Shown: positions 1 to 6,533 of the stretch, in pieces
Layout: every line of letters begins with the position of its first letter
Position numbering within the stretch: the first letter of the stretch is position 1
Source: Gemmatimonadota bacterium
GTDB lineage: Bacteria > JAAXHH01
DNA length: 15,615 nucleotides
NCBI GenBank assembly: GCA_026713285.1
Contig: JAPOOT010000271.1
Coordinates: forward strand, 1-15,615
Reading direction: 5' to 3'
Made by a program: the position numbers and the translations under genes
Notes under the pieces: generated by a model
Databases searched by the model: none
The model's input: only the letters and a program-made list of their open reading frames with translations
Told to the model about the DNA's origin: nothing

Positions 1-137
1 ACGTCTACGCCCAGGCTCTTGGGCGGCAGGTCACGGACATGGCCCACGGACGCCATGATCTGGAAATCCTTGCCCAGGTACTTCTTGATCGTACGGGCCT
101 TGGCCGGAGATTCCACGATGACAAGGGATTTGGGCAT
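1..137 (-). CDS. topA: DNA topoisomerase I, N-terminal fragment
   Basis: Only the first 45 codons lie in the window; the gene continues past position 1. The translation opens MPKSLVIVESPAKARTIKKY and continues through LGKDF, a VGHVRDLP stretch and KSLGVD, which matches the start of the TOPRIM domain of bacterial type IA topoisomerase I. Glu9 in the IVESPAKA motif corresponds to the invariant catalytic acidic residue of the family. The enzyme relaxes negatively supercoiled DNA through a 5'-phosphotyrosyl intermediate. It lies 45 nt downstream of smg on the same strand, the order known from many bacteria (dprA-smg-topA). No strong Shine-Dalgarno sequence is visible before the ATG, so translation may depend on readthrough from smg. 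The identification is secure; the rest of the protein cannot be judged. Confidence 0.95.
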   Translation of the reverse strand, partial: MPKSLVIVESPAKARTIKKYLGKDFQIMASVGHVRDLPPKSLGVD

Positions 138-182
138 GGTATTATGTTGAAGGGATGAAGTTTGGGACCCGGGCGGACGGCC

Positions 183-653
183 TCAGTTGCCGATTATGCC
201 TTCTTCGAGGTCGTCGGGCAACCAGATCATGACCTGGCCCGATTCCGATTCGAGCAGGATCGGGGCGGCAATGGTCTTGATGTCTTCCCGGGTGACGGAA
301 CGGGCGCCGGTCAGCATGGCCCGTTCGATGATCAGTTCGGTCTGCGTGTCATTAATGAGTCCCAGCTCCCGGAGTTCAAGGAGATAGCCGTACGCGTCCG
401 GCCGGATCATCAGCTGTTCCACGGCGTGCAGTATGCGGTTGGGTTTGGGCTGAAGCGGCAGGGTTGGATCGATCACGACTTCCGCCTGCGCCTGGAGTCG
501 TTCGAACAGCCAGGCGAATGCCGTGTTGACCTCCTGCTGGGTATAGCCGTGTCCGACCAGGGTCTGCGAGACATCGGCGATGTCGTTGAAGCGGCCTTTC
601 TCATCCTGCATGTGCTTCATCAGGAAAACGATGATTTCCATCACTTTTTCCAT
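183..653 (-). CDS. smg: Smg (DUF494) family protein
   Basis: A 156-residue protein beginning MEKVMEIIVFLMKHMQDEKG, close to the length of E. coli Smg (157 aa). The family pattern is visible: an N-terminal helix, then a segment reading GHGYTQQEVNTAFAWLFERL, and a second half with RILHAVEQLMI followed by a helix reading LLELRELGLINDTQTELIIE. Its function is poorly known; it is commonly found between dprA and topA, and here it directly precedes topA. An in-frame ATG 11 codons upstream (686) exists, but the start at 653 is preferred because AGGAGAG lies just before it. The protein has no signal peptide or membrane segment and is probably cytoplasmic. The family call is firm; the biochemical role is unknown. 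Confidence 0.9.
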   Translation of the reverse strand: MEKVMEIIVFLMKHMQDEKGRFNDIADVSQTLVGHGYTQQEVNTAFAWLFERLQAQAEVVIDPTLPLQPKPNRILHAVEQLMIRPDAYGYLLELRELGLINDTQTELIIERAMLTGARSVTREDIKTIAAPILLESESGQVMIWLPDDLEEGIIGN

Positions 654-657
654 GATT

Positions 658-664
658 CTCTCCT
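658..664 (-). promoter_or_regulatory. Ribosome binding site that sets the smg start
   Basis: On the minus strand the sequence AGGAGAG sits immediately upstream of the ATG at 653, with six bases between the AGGAG core and the start codon. This favours 653 over the upstream in-frame ATG at 686, which would place this motif inside the coding region. Confidence 0.75.
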
Positions 665-744
665 GAAGGATGCGAAGATGGTACAAGGACCGGGCCGAAG
701 AACGACCCCCGGCTATTCAGGGCACTTCCGGTTTTCGATGTCCA

Positions 745-773
745 AATCTAATCTTTCAGGGGTTCTCATGCAA
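745..773 (-). promoter_or_regulatory. Candidate promoter for smg-topA
   Basis: On the minus strand, TTGCAT (768-773) and TAGATT (745-750) are separated by 17 bp, in the otherwise non-coding stretch between the AIR-synthase-related gene and smg. The -10 matches the sigma70 consensus at four of six positions but the -35 at only three. It is a reasonable but weak candidate, supported mainly by spacing and position; the leader would be about 85 nt. Confidence 0.35.
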
Positions 774-798
774 GTGTTTTTCCCGGTTCTGGATGCCT

Positions 799-1821
799 TT
801 ACGACGCTTCGAATACCTTGCCGATTTCATCCCGGTCGAAGGTTGGCAGATCGACGACCGACCCGTCCCTCCTTATCCGGATTCCGTACCCGGGAGGTTC
901 TATGGAGCCAATCACGGCGACCGGTATGCCGGCTTCCGAGAGGCGGGCGGTCACCGGGTCCGCACGGTCCGCATCCACCACGATGAGCAGCGCGCCCGAC
1001 GCGATGACGCCAAGGGGATCCAGGCCGTAGAACGAACAAAGGGCCTCCGATTCGGGCAGCAGGGGCAGCCGGTCCTCCTCGATGAGCATGCCGACATCGG
1101 AAGCGACGGCGATTTCCCGAAGCCCCGAAGCGACTCCGCCCTCCGTCGGATCATGCATGGCGTGGACCCCTCCGGTTTCCATGGCGATGCGGGATTCACG
1201 GACTACGCTGAGGCCGGGCCGCCGGAGGTACAGGCGGCACGTCTCGAGAAATCCGTCGGAGAAACGAGCCCTGACCTCGTCACTTTTTTCCATGGCGATC
1301 AGCGCCGTCGCCTCGATGGCGATGCCCTTGGTAAGCAGGATACGGTCGCCCACCCGGGCGCCGGATCCGGTAACGTAGCCGTCGGGTGTCGTTTCCCCCA
1401 GCATCTGCCCGATCAGCAGCGGCCGGTCCAGACCGTGGGTGATTTCGGTATGGCCACCGGCGAGCGTGACGCCGAGTTCCCGGCACGCGTCGGACAACCC
1501 GGAGAATATGCGGTCCACCAGATCGGGGTCCGTTTTCGCTTCCGGAAGCAGTATGGTCGTGAGGAACCACCGGGGTGTCGCGCCCATGGCCGCCACGTCG
1601 TTGGCGTTAATGTTGACGGCGTACCAGCCGATCTCTTCAGTGGCGAAGGTGATGGGGTCCGTTTTTGTCACGAGTACGCTGGAACCGAACGAAATCACCG
1701 CCGCGTCCCGGCCGATGCCAGGACCCACGAGCATTCTCGGGTCGGAACCGGAAGCATAGCGTCGCAGTATGCGGTCCAGATCTTCCGCGGGCAGCTTGCC
1801 GACCGGGTAATAGGGAGGCAT
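799..1821 (-). CDS. AIR synthase-related (HypE/PurM-like) protein
   Basis: A 340-residue protein of the PurM/HypE/SelD/ThiL ATP-binding superfamily. Visible motifs are VGPGIGRDAAV (32-42), the TDPI acidic motif (54-57), ANDVAAMGA (73-81), AGGHTEI (121-127) and the C-domain MHDPTEGGVASGL (222-234). These match the dimeric AIR-synthase fold with aspartates that bind Mg-ATP. It resembles HypE-like sequences most, but the C-terminus ends KVFEAS and lacks the terminal cysteine that HypE uses to carry the carbamoyl/cyano group. It also lacks the N-terminal Cys/Sec of SelD. No hyp genes are nearby. The start at ATG 1821 (MPPYYPVGKL) is chosen over a GTG at 1899 because the extra 26 residues look like low-complexity translated leader. 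The substrate is unknown; an ATP-dependent phosphoryl transfer or dehydration is inferred. Confidence 0.85.
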   Translation of the reverse strand: MPPYYPVGKLPAEDLDRILRRYASGSDPRMLVGPGIGRDAAVISFGSSVLVTKTDPITFATEEIGWYAVNINANDVAAMGATPRWFLTTILLPEAKTDPDLVDRIFSGLSDACRELGVTLAGGHTEITHGLDRPLLIGQMLGETTPDGYVTGSGARVGDRILLTKGIAIEATALIAMEKSDEVRARFSDGFLETCRLYLRRPGLSVVRESRIAMETGGVHAMHDPTEGGVASGLREIAVASDVGMLIEEDRLPLLPESEALCSFYGLDPLGVIASGALLIVVDADRADPVTARLSEAGIPVAVIGSIEPPGYGIRIRRDGSVVDLPTFDRDEIGKVFEAS

Positions 1822-1928
1822 GTCTCGCTGATCTGCGTGGGTGCGTGGATATCCGTGCGGAGGGCTTGTACGGGCGCCGCGGGCCGCCGATTCCCGCACG
1901 TCGGGCGGCGCGGGCGGCCGAGGCCGGG

Positions 1929-2231
1929 TTATTTCCGCCGCTTCCGCTGGGCGCGCAAAGCTTCTTTGAGTATCTTCCCCGGCTTGAACCTGGCTTTTCG
2001 CCGGGCCGGAACTTCGATGGTATACCCGGTCCGCGGATTGCGGGCCGCCGGCTTGGGGCGGGTATTCCTGATTTCCAGCGCGCCGAATCCCCGGATCTCG
2101 ATCCGGTTCCCCTCGACCAGGTTCTCCCGCATGATCTCGAAGAGCGCGTCGATCACGGGGTAGATCTGGGTCTTTTTGAGCCCCAGCGTCTCGCTGATTT
2201 CATTGACCAGTTCCCTGCGCGTCGTCGTCAT
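1929..2231 (-). CDS. HU/IHF-family DNA-binding protein
   Basis: A 100-residue histone-like protein starting MTTTRRELVNEISETLGL. It has the full family layout: two N-terminal helices, GFGALEIRNT (residues 49-58), the DNA-bending beta-arm with the signature ARNPRTGYTIEVPARR (63-78), and the closing FKPGKILKEAL helix. The tail RAQRKRRK is extra basic and a little longer than in many 90-residue HU proteins. It bends and compacts DNA in the nucleoid as a dimer. Its ATG overlaps the stop of the upstream aldolase gene by four bases (ATGA), so translation is probably coupled to that gene. Whether it is HU-like or IHF-like cannot be decided from sequence alone. Confidence 0.95.
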   Translation of the reverse strand: MTTTRRELVNEISETLGLKKTQIYPVIDALFEIMRENLVEGNRIEIRGFGALEIRNTRPKPAARNPRTGYTIEVPARRKARFKPGKILKEALRAQRKRRK

Positions 2232-2905
2232 TTGGATTCCTCGGACCCGATGCCTTCGTTTCCGCCGGACAATCCCGGCCGCCCGTACAGGCGGTGCAAC
2301 TTGTCCACGTTCTCTTCGTCTATGGTATTGACCTGGCCGAGCATGCGCGCCACGAGGGTAATCTGTGCGCAGTGCTCTATGGTTTCCATCTTGTGATACG
2401 CCGCAACGATGTCCGGACCCAGGGTCAGCGCGCCATGGTTTTCAAGCAGGACCGCGTCGTACTCCCGCACGTATTCCCTCAGCGATTCGACCAGCTCCAT
2501 GGTTCCCGGCGTCCCGTATGGCGCAATGGGGACATGTCCGAGGGAGACGATCACTTCCGGCAGCAGGTTGTCCGGCAGATTCACCCCGGCCACGGAAAAC
2601 CCCGTTGACGCCGGTGGATGGGCGTGGGCGACGGCGTGCACGTCCGGCCGCTCCCGATACACCATCAGGTGCATTTTCATCTCGGACGAAGGCTCGCGAC
2701 TTCCGGAGATCACCGCGCCGTCATAATCGACGACCACGAACTTGTCCGGATCCAGGGATCCTTTGCTGACCCCGGTCATCGTGATCAGCAACCGGTCTTC
2801 GGACAGCCGAACGCTGAGGTTCCCGTCGTTCGAGGCTACGTACCCGCGGTCATACATCCGCTTGCCGACATGGATCACGTCGGATAAGACTTGATCAAGT
2901 TGCAA
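2228..2905 (-). CDS. Class II aldolase/adducin family protein (FucA-like)
   Basis: Read from a TTG at 2905 this gives 225 residues beginning MQLDQVLSDVIHVGKRMYDR. Family landmarks are ASNDGNLSVR (24-33), TGVSKG (44-49), the acid/base-like Glu75 in SSEMKMH, the zinc ligands His94 and His96 in HAHPP, and His157 in LLENHGAL. These are the metal and catalytic residues of L-fuculose-1-phosphate aldolase and relatives, so an active Zn-dependent retro-aldol or dehydratase enzyme on a phosphorylated sugar is likely; the exact substrate is not readable. The reading frame stays open far upstream into the SelA-like gene, but the residues before about 2910 look non-family. No in-frame ATG lies at the right place, so TTG is the best start. 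Its stop overlaps the HU start (ATGA). Confidence 0.88.
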   Translation of the reverse strand: MQLDQVLSDVIHVGKRMYDRGYVASNDGNLSVRLSEDRLLITMTGVSKGSLDPDKFVVVDYDGAVISGSREPSSEMKMHLMVYRERPDVHAVAHAHPPASTGFSVAGVNLPDNLLPEVIVSLGHVPIAPYGTPGTMELVESLREYVREYDAVLLENHGALTLGPDIVAAYHKMETIEHCAQITLVARMLGQVNTIDEENVDKLHRLYGRPGLSGGNEGIGSEESK

Positions 2906-2955
2906 GATAACTCGGTTCCAGGTGTAAGATTTCGGATTGCAGTATAACGATTTCG

Positions 2956-2984
2956 AATATATCCGGCCCGCCGTTTCCGTACAA
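2956..2984 (-). promoter_or_regulatory. Promoter candidate for aldolase-HU
   Basis: In the AT-rich gap (2906-3003) between the SelA-like gene and the aldolase, the minus strand holds TTGTAC (2979-2984), a 17-bp spacer and TATATT (2956-2961). The -10 matches the sigma70 consensus at five of six positions; the -35 is weak (three of six). Transcription would start near 2949, leaving a leader of roughly 45 nt before the TTG at 2905. This supports the short version of the aldolase and a separate transcript for aldolase-HU. Confidence 0.5.
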
Positions 2985-3003
2985 GTATTATTATTTCCGT
3001 AAG

Positions 3004-4470
3004 TTATAAGCCGGACCTTACGATACGCGCCACGTCGGGAATCCGGTTTTTCTTCACGCCCCGCATGTCGATCCGGACCCGGTCCCGGCCGCAATCGACC
3101 AGCAGTGGCGGGGTCCCGTTCAGCCACCGGTCCGCCAGGTCTTCGCCCCTGGACCCCGGCGCGCGAACCGAGACGGCGAAACTGGGCATGGCGTGGATGG
3201 GAAGGCGGTACGTTGTGAGATGCGACCGCCGTTCGACCACGGCACACTCCGCGCGGATTCGACCGTCTTCAGTCAGGCGTTCGAGCAGCTGGCGGGCACG
3301 GGCGCCTACCTCGTCCGGGGATGCGGCCAGCATGTGGGCCGCCGGGTGGTGCTCGAGGTCGCAGTCGCTCCCGGCCAGTTCCGCCAGCCGCGCGTCGAGC
3401 CCCGCTCTCACGTGCCTGGAGGCCCGCGCCGCGGGCCACATGCCGTGCCCTCTTATGCGCGCCAGGATCCGGTTCTTCCCGATCAGCAGTCCGCAGGGGG
3501 GGCCGCCAATCAAGCCTCCGCCGGCCGCGATGATCAACGGCGTTCCGCGCCGCACCGCTTCCGCGACGGAGCCCGCGGCAGGAAGCGCGGCGGAAGTGAC
3601 CGGGCGCAACGTCGTGTCGCCGGCCAGGTGAAGCACCTCGACGCCGGTGTCCGTCCCGGCCCGTACGATCTCTTCCTGCGCGGGTTCTTCTGTGAAACCT
3701 CGAAGGGCGCAGGTGGACGGGCGCGCCGTGACGATCAGCGCGGTGCGGTCACCTACGGCGCCAAGGTAGTCGGACACACGGGTCTTGTTGGCGGCGCCGG
3801 CCTCTACCACGGCGGCGCCGGCCTGTCCGCCGATCGACACCGGACTCAAAGGCCGCGCATCGCAAGGCGCATCGATCAGTCCGAGTTGGGTGCGGCCGAA
3901 GACGACTTCCGCACCTTCGGCGAGGGCCCGGATCGCCAGGAAGAAAGCGGCGCCGACCGAACGGCATACCAGCGCGTCTTCGGCGCCGGTCAATTCGCCC
4001 AGCATGCCGGAGGCGCGGCCGTCATCGTCGTAAGCCGCGACCGCGAGCGACAGCCGCGAAGCCCTATCGGCGGCCACACCGGCAAACCGGTCCCGCGCCC
4101 GTGGATGGAAGAGGATGCCGGAGGCGTTGATCAGGTCCCCGGCCGTCGACCGGGCTTCCCGCTCCAGGAGCGCGGCGACTCGTCCCGCGAAGTTCTCCGG
4201 CTCGAAACCGGCCGTCGACCGGGCTTCCCGCTCCAGGTGTTCGGCGACTCGTCCCGCGAAATTCCCCGGCTCGATACCGGCCGCTTCAGTCTCCAGTGAA
4301 CGGAACCGGATCCGGTCACGCGCGTCGCGCAGCACTTTCCGGATCGCGTTGTCGATCTGCCGGTCCTCGAACCGGCCGCGCAATGCCCCGATGCGGGGAT
4401 CGCGTTGCATCGCGCCCACGGAAGGCAGGAGGGCGAGCCAGGGCCTCAGGTCTACGAGACCTAGTCTCAT
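3004..4470 (-). CDS. SelA-like protein lacking the PLP lysine
   Basis: A 488-residue homologue over the full length of L-seryl-tRNA(Sec) selenium transferase (SelA). Recognisable parts are the N-domain with LALLPSVGAM (12-21), DLINASGILFHPRA (112-125), LTGAEDALV (160-168), VEAGAANKTRVSDYLGAVGDRTALI (222-246), RPSTCALRGFTEE (250-262), the GGGLIGGPPCGLLIG block (317-331), and a C-domain with LPIHAMPSFAVSV (423-435) and PPLLVDCGRDRVRIDMRGV. The SelA motif SGDKLLGGPQAG aligns to 316-327, where Gly319 replaces the Schiff-base lysine and Gly318 the preceding Asp; the usual EDLGSG is LHLAGD (280-285). PLP chemistry is therefore unlikely, and a scaffold, tRNA-binding or altered role is inferred. Residues 66-111 hold a 23-residue tandem repeat. 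The ATG overlaps the upstream transferase stop (ATGA). Confidence 0.85.
   Translation of the reverse strand: MRLGLVDLRPWLALLPSVGAMQRDPRIGALRGRFEDRQIDNAIRKVLRDARDRIRFRSLETEAAGIEPGNFAGRVAEHLEREARSTAGFEPENFAGRVAALLEREARSTAGDLINASGILFHPRARDRFAGVAADRASRLSLAVAAYDDDGRASGMLGELTGAEDALVCRSVGAAFFLAIRALAEGAEVVFGRTQLGLIDAPCDARPLSPVSIGGQAGAAVVEAGAANKTRVSDYLGAVGDRTALIVTARPSTCALRGFTEEPAQEEIVRAGTDTGVEVLHLAGDTTLRPVTSAALPAAGSVAEAVRRGTPLIIAAGGGLIGGPPCGLLIGKNRILARIRGHGMWPAARASRHVRAGLDARLAELAGSDCDLEHHPAAHMLAASPDEVGARARQLLERLTEDGRIRAECAVVERRSHLTTYRLPIHAMPSFAVSVRAPGSRGEDLADRWLNGTPPLLVDCGRDRVRIDMRGVKKNRIPDVARIVRSGL
4141..4278. repeat. 69-bp tandem duplication inside the SelA-like gene
   Basis: Two adjacent 69-bp units (4141-4209 and 4210-4278) differ at six positions by eye, about 91% identical. 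The period of 69 keeps the frame, giving two 23-residue protein units that each contain NFAGRVA and LEREARSTA. The repeat lies in the linker between the SelA N-domain and the core fold, and is helical and charge-rich. The similarity of the copies points to a recent duplication. Confidence 0.9.
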
Positions 4471-5183
4471 GCGGGGATTCCTCCCCGGCCTGCCGCCGCG
4501 AGCGCGGATTCCGTGCAGCGTCCGGTCGAGAGATCGCCGCCGGCCCGCAGCGCCCGTATCTCGCGGGCGACCCGGTCCAGATCGGCGGGCCGGTCCACAT
4601 CGTGCCAGGCCGGGAGCTCGTGGCACGTAAGACCGCTTGCCCGGATTGCCGCCCGAGTCTGGCGAAACACGCGGCCTGTGCCCCAATGGATGGACTCGAA
4701 CAGTCTGGCGCAGCGGCATGCGACCTTCACGCCGCGTCTCATGCCGATCAGGTAATACCCGCCATCCTCGGCAGGCCCGAGCACAACGTCGTGCCGGTCG
4801 AGCGACTCGAAAGCCTCTTCGACGTAAGCGCGGGGCAGGAGGGGGCTGTCTCCACCCAGCACGACGGTCTTGTCCCATTCATTCTGCAAGAACTCCGCGA
4901 AGGCGTTCGACAGCCGTTCCCCGAGATGACCGCCTCGCTGGCCGGTCCACTTCACGTCCGGATCGCCGAGGGCGGACCGGAGATCCGCCAGTCCGTCTTC
5001 GGGCGCCCAGGCAACGTAGAGGGAGGCGCCGGCGATCCCTTGCGCAATATGGAGCGTGTCCAGGATGAAGGCGCGGTAGAGTGCCGCCGCCGCGCCGGGG
5101 GAGACCCGCGCCGTCAGCCGGGTTTTCACCGTCCCGGGTCTCGGGGCTTTCATGAACAGGACAAGTGCGTTCGACATGGACAT
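4467..5183 (-). CDS. TIGR04282-type transferase (DUF2064, GT-A-like)
   Basis: A 238-residue protein starting MSMSNALVLFMKAPRPGTVK. It shows the family marks of the nucleotide-diphospho-sugar transferase fold: LFMKAPRPGTVKTRL (9-23), GHLGERL (85-91), the metal-binding VVLGGDSPLL (107-116), GPAEDGGYYLIGM (136-148), HWGTG (166-170) and HDVDRPADL (194-202). The family was named 'rSAM/selenodomain-associated transferase 1' and was later linked to arsenosugar-type glycosyl transfer; the donor and acceptor are not readable here. All expected motifs are intact, so it is probably active in the cytoplasm. ATG at 5183 or 5177 are both possible, and the GTG-type start further out looks like leader. Its stop overlaps the start of the SelA-like gene by four bases, implying coupled translation and a shared task. 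Confidence 0.85.
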   Translation of the reverse strand: MSMSNALVLFMKAPRPGTVKTRLTARVSPGAAAALYRAFILDTLHIAQGIAGASLYVAWAPEDGLADLRSALGDPDVKWTGQRGGHLGERLSNAFAEFLQNEWDKTVVLGGDSPLLPRAYVEEAFESLDRHDVVLGPAEDGGYYLIGMRRGVKVACRCARLFESIHWGTGRVFRQTRAAIRASGLTCHELPAWHDVDRPADLDRVAREIRALRAGGDLSTGRCTESALAAAGRGGIPA

Positions 5184-5245
5184 GGGCTGGACGTTACAGG
5201 GAAGACAGGTTCCGCCCGGGGGCGGCAAGGCATTGAAACCGATGC

Positions 5246-5258
5246 GTTGCCAGGCAAC
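5246..5258. promoter_or_regulatory. Palindrome at the transferase transcription start (operator candidate)
   Basis: GTTGCCAGGCAAC is a perfect inverted repeat with 6-bp arms around one base. The symmetry extends imperfectly to about 23 bp (5241-5263). It begins a few bases downstream of the minus-strand -10 element, overlapping the predicted transcription start, which is where a repressor would act. No regulator gene is adjacent, so the operator role is inference. Confidence 0.4.
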
Positions 5259-5264
5259 CCATGC

Positions 5265-5293
5265 ATACTACCGGGCGGCTCGTGACGTGTCAA
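5265..5293 (-). promoter_or_regulatory. Promoter of the transferase/SelA-like operon
   Basis: On the minus strand a perfect TTGACA (5288-5293), a 17-bp spacer and TAGTAT (5265-5270, four of six) form a good sigma70-type promoter. The start site would fall near 5258, about 75 nt before the transferase ATG at 5183. Confidence 0.65.
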
Positions 5294-5356
5294 TTAAAAC
5301 CCCTGTTTATCAACCAGTTAACCCGATTTCCATCGGCTCGGGAACAACAATAAGAC

Positions 5357-5386
5357 TTGACATTAAGGGTACTTGAAGGTTATTTT
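5357..5386 (+). promoter_or_regulatory. Promoter of the DHH phosphoesterase gene block
   Basis: A perfect TTGACA (5357-5362), an 18-bp spacer and TATTTT (5381-5386, four of six) point toward the plus-strand genes. Together with the minus-strand promoter at 5265-5293 it makes a divergent pair. The leader of about 90 nt is GC-rich and contains a second single-base-centre palindrome, GCCGCCTGGCGGC (5450-5462). Confidence 0.55.
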
Positions 5387-5483
5387 CGGCCTTTCTTGCC
5401 GGGCGCCGGCCTTCCCCGATACATAAGGACCGGAGCCCGTTAAAGACGAGCCGCCTGGCGGCGCCGGGTCCGATCCATGGAAG

Positions 5484-6461
5484 ATGGCCATGTGGGATGA
5501 AATCAAGGCAGCCATAGCATCGAACCAGTCCTTCGTGATTTCCAGTCACGTCAATCCGGACGGGGATTCGGTCGGTTCGGCCCTGGGGGTCTACGAATGT
5601 CTCAGAGCGCTCGGGAAGGATGCCGTCGTCGTCATGAACGACGCCATTCCCGATGCCTATACGTGGCTGGACCCGGACGGGGATATCATCGCGCCCGCCT
5701 CGGAGACGGATATCGCACGCCTGGGGGACATGGACGTGGCCGTCATCGTGGACGCCAACGGCTGGGACAGGCTGGGGCGTTTACGGAAACCGCTGGAAGC
5801 ATCGCCGGCGGTCAAGATCTTGATCGACCACCATCCATACAGTGAACTGATCACGCCCTTGTCGGTGATTGAGACGAAGGCGTCTTCAACGGCCGAGCTC
5901 GTTTATGATCTGATCGACTCTTTAGGCGCGCCGCTTTCTTCGAGGGCGGCGGATGCGCTGTACACGGGCATTCTCACCGACACCGTTTCCTTCCGCTTCG
6001 CCAGAAGCGCTCCGTGCGCCCATGTCATCGCGGCCAAGCTCCTTTCCGCGGGCGTCGACCCGTCCCGGGTCTACGACCAGGTCTACAACCGCAACACGGG
6101 CGCCCGAACCCGGCTCATGGGCCGCGCGCTCTCCGATATTCAATTCACCGGTTGCGGCCGCGTCGCCTGGCTGACCGTAACACGATCCATGATTGAGGAG
6201 ACCGGTGCGCTGTCCTCGGATACGAGCGGGTTCGTGGACGTGACCATGACCATAGCCGGCATTCGAATCGGGATCATTTTCGTGGAGTCCAGAGACGGCA
6301 CGGTCCAGATCAGCTTAAGGTCCCGGCCCGATACCGACATCAACCAGGTCGCCGTAGACCTGGGCGGCGGCGGCCACAGGAACGCCGCGGGCGCCGTATA
6401 CAGCGGCACGCTCGAACAGGCCGTCAGGACCGTCACGGCGGCGGCGGTCACCGCACTCTAG
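5484..6461 (+). CDS. nrnA: NrnA-like DHH/DHHA1 phosphoesterase
   Basis: A 325-residue DHH-family protein. The DHH domain motifs are SHVNPDGDSVGSALG (21-35), VIVDANG (87-93), the name-giving LIDHHPYS (113-120) and GILTDTVSFRF (162-172), whose His/Asp residues bind two Mn ions. The DHHA1 domain ends in LGGGGHRNAAG (293-303), which binds the substrate backbone. Members degrade short RNA/DNA oligonucleotides, pGpG or 3'-phosphoadenosine 5'-phosphate, and length and layout fit the NrnA group rather than RecJ. ATG codons at 5484 and 5490 are both possible; a GGAAG six bases before 5490 favours the second. It is the first plus-strand gene after the divergent promoter, and 72 nt separate it from the next gene. 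The exact substrate preference is unknown. Confidence 0.92.
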   Translation: MAMWDEIKAAIASNQSFVISSHVNPDGDSVGSALGVYECLRALGKDAVVVMNDAIPDAYTWLDPDGDIIAPASETDIARLGDMDVAVIVDANGWDRLGRLRKPLEASPAVKILIDHHPYSELITPLSVIETKASSTAELVYDLIDSLGAPLSSRAADALYTGILTDTVSFRFARSAPCAHVIAAKLLSAGVDPSRVYDQVYNRNTGARTRLMGRALSDIQFTGCGRVAWLTVTRSMIEETGALSSDTSGFVDVTMTIAGIRIGIIFVESRDGTVQISLRSRPDTDINQVAVDLGGGGHRNAAGAVYSGTLEQAVRTVTAAAVTAL

Positions 6462-6533
6462 CGCATCAGTCACCGCACGCTGGCACGGCCGTCCTTCCCG
6501 CGGGCCGGCTGTCCGTCCGAAACATCCGACCGC

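Noticed and set aside
799..1821. Calling this gene selD because of the SelA-like gene nearby
   Set aside because: The SelD N-terminal Cys/Sec-containing loop is absent and the motifs look HypE-like; only the superfamily is supported.
670..2163. Long plus-strand open frame opposite the AIR-synthase-related and HU genes
   Set aside because: It lies antisense to two clear families, is rich in Arg/Gly/Pro as expected of shadow frames in GC-rich DNA, and shows no recognisable domain.
2906..3247. N-terminal extension of the aldolase frame into the SelA-like gene
   Set aside because: The extra residues do not resemble the family, overlap another gene, and lie upstream of the candidate promoter at 2956-2984.
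3193..4299. Long plus-strand open frame opposite the SelA-like gene
   Set aside because: Composition is typical of an antisense shadow, and the minus-strand frame aligns to SelA over its whole length.
4471..4878. N-terminal extension of the SelA-like frame into the transferase gene
   Set aside because: The ATGA overlap at 4467-4470 gives a natural start, and the upstream residues are an out-of-frame reading of the transferase.
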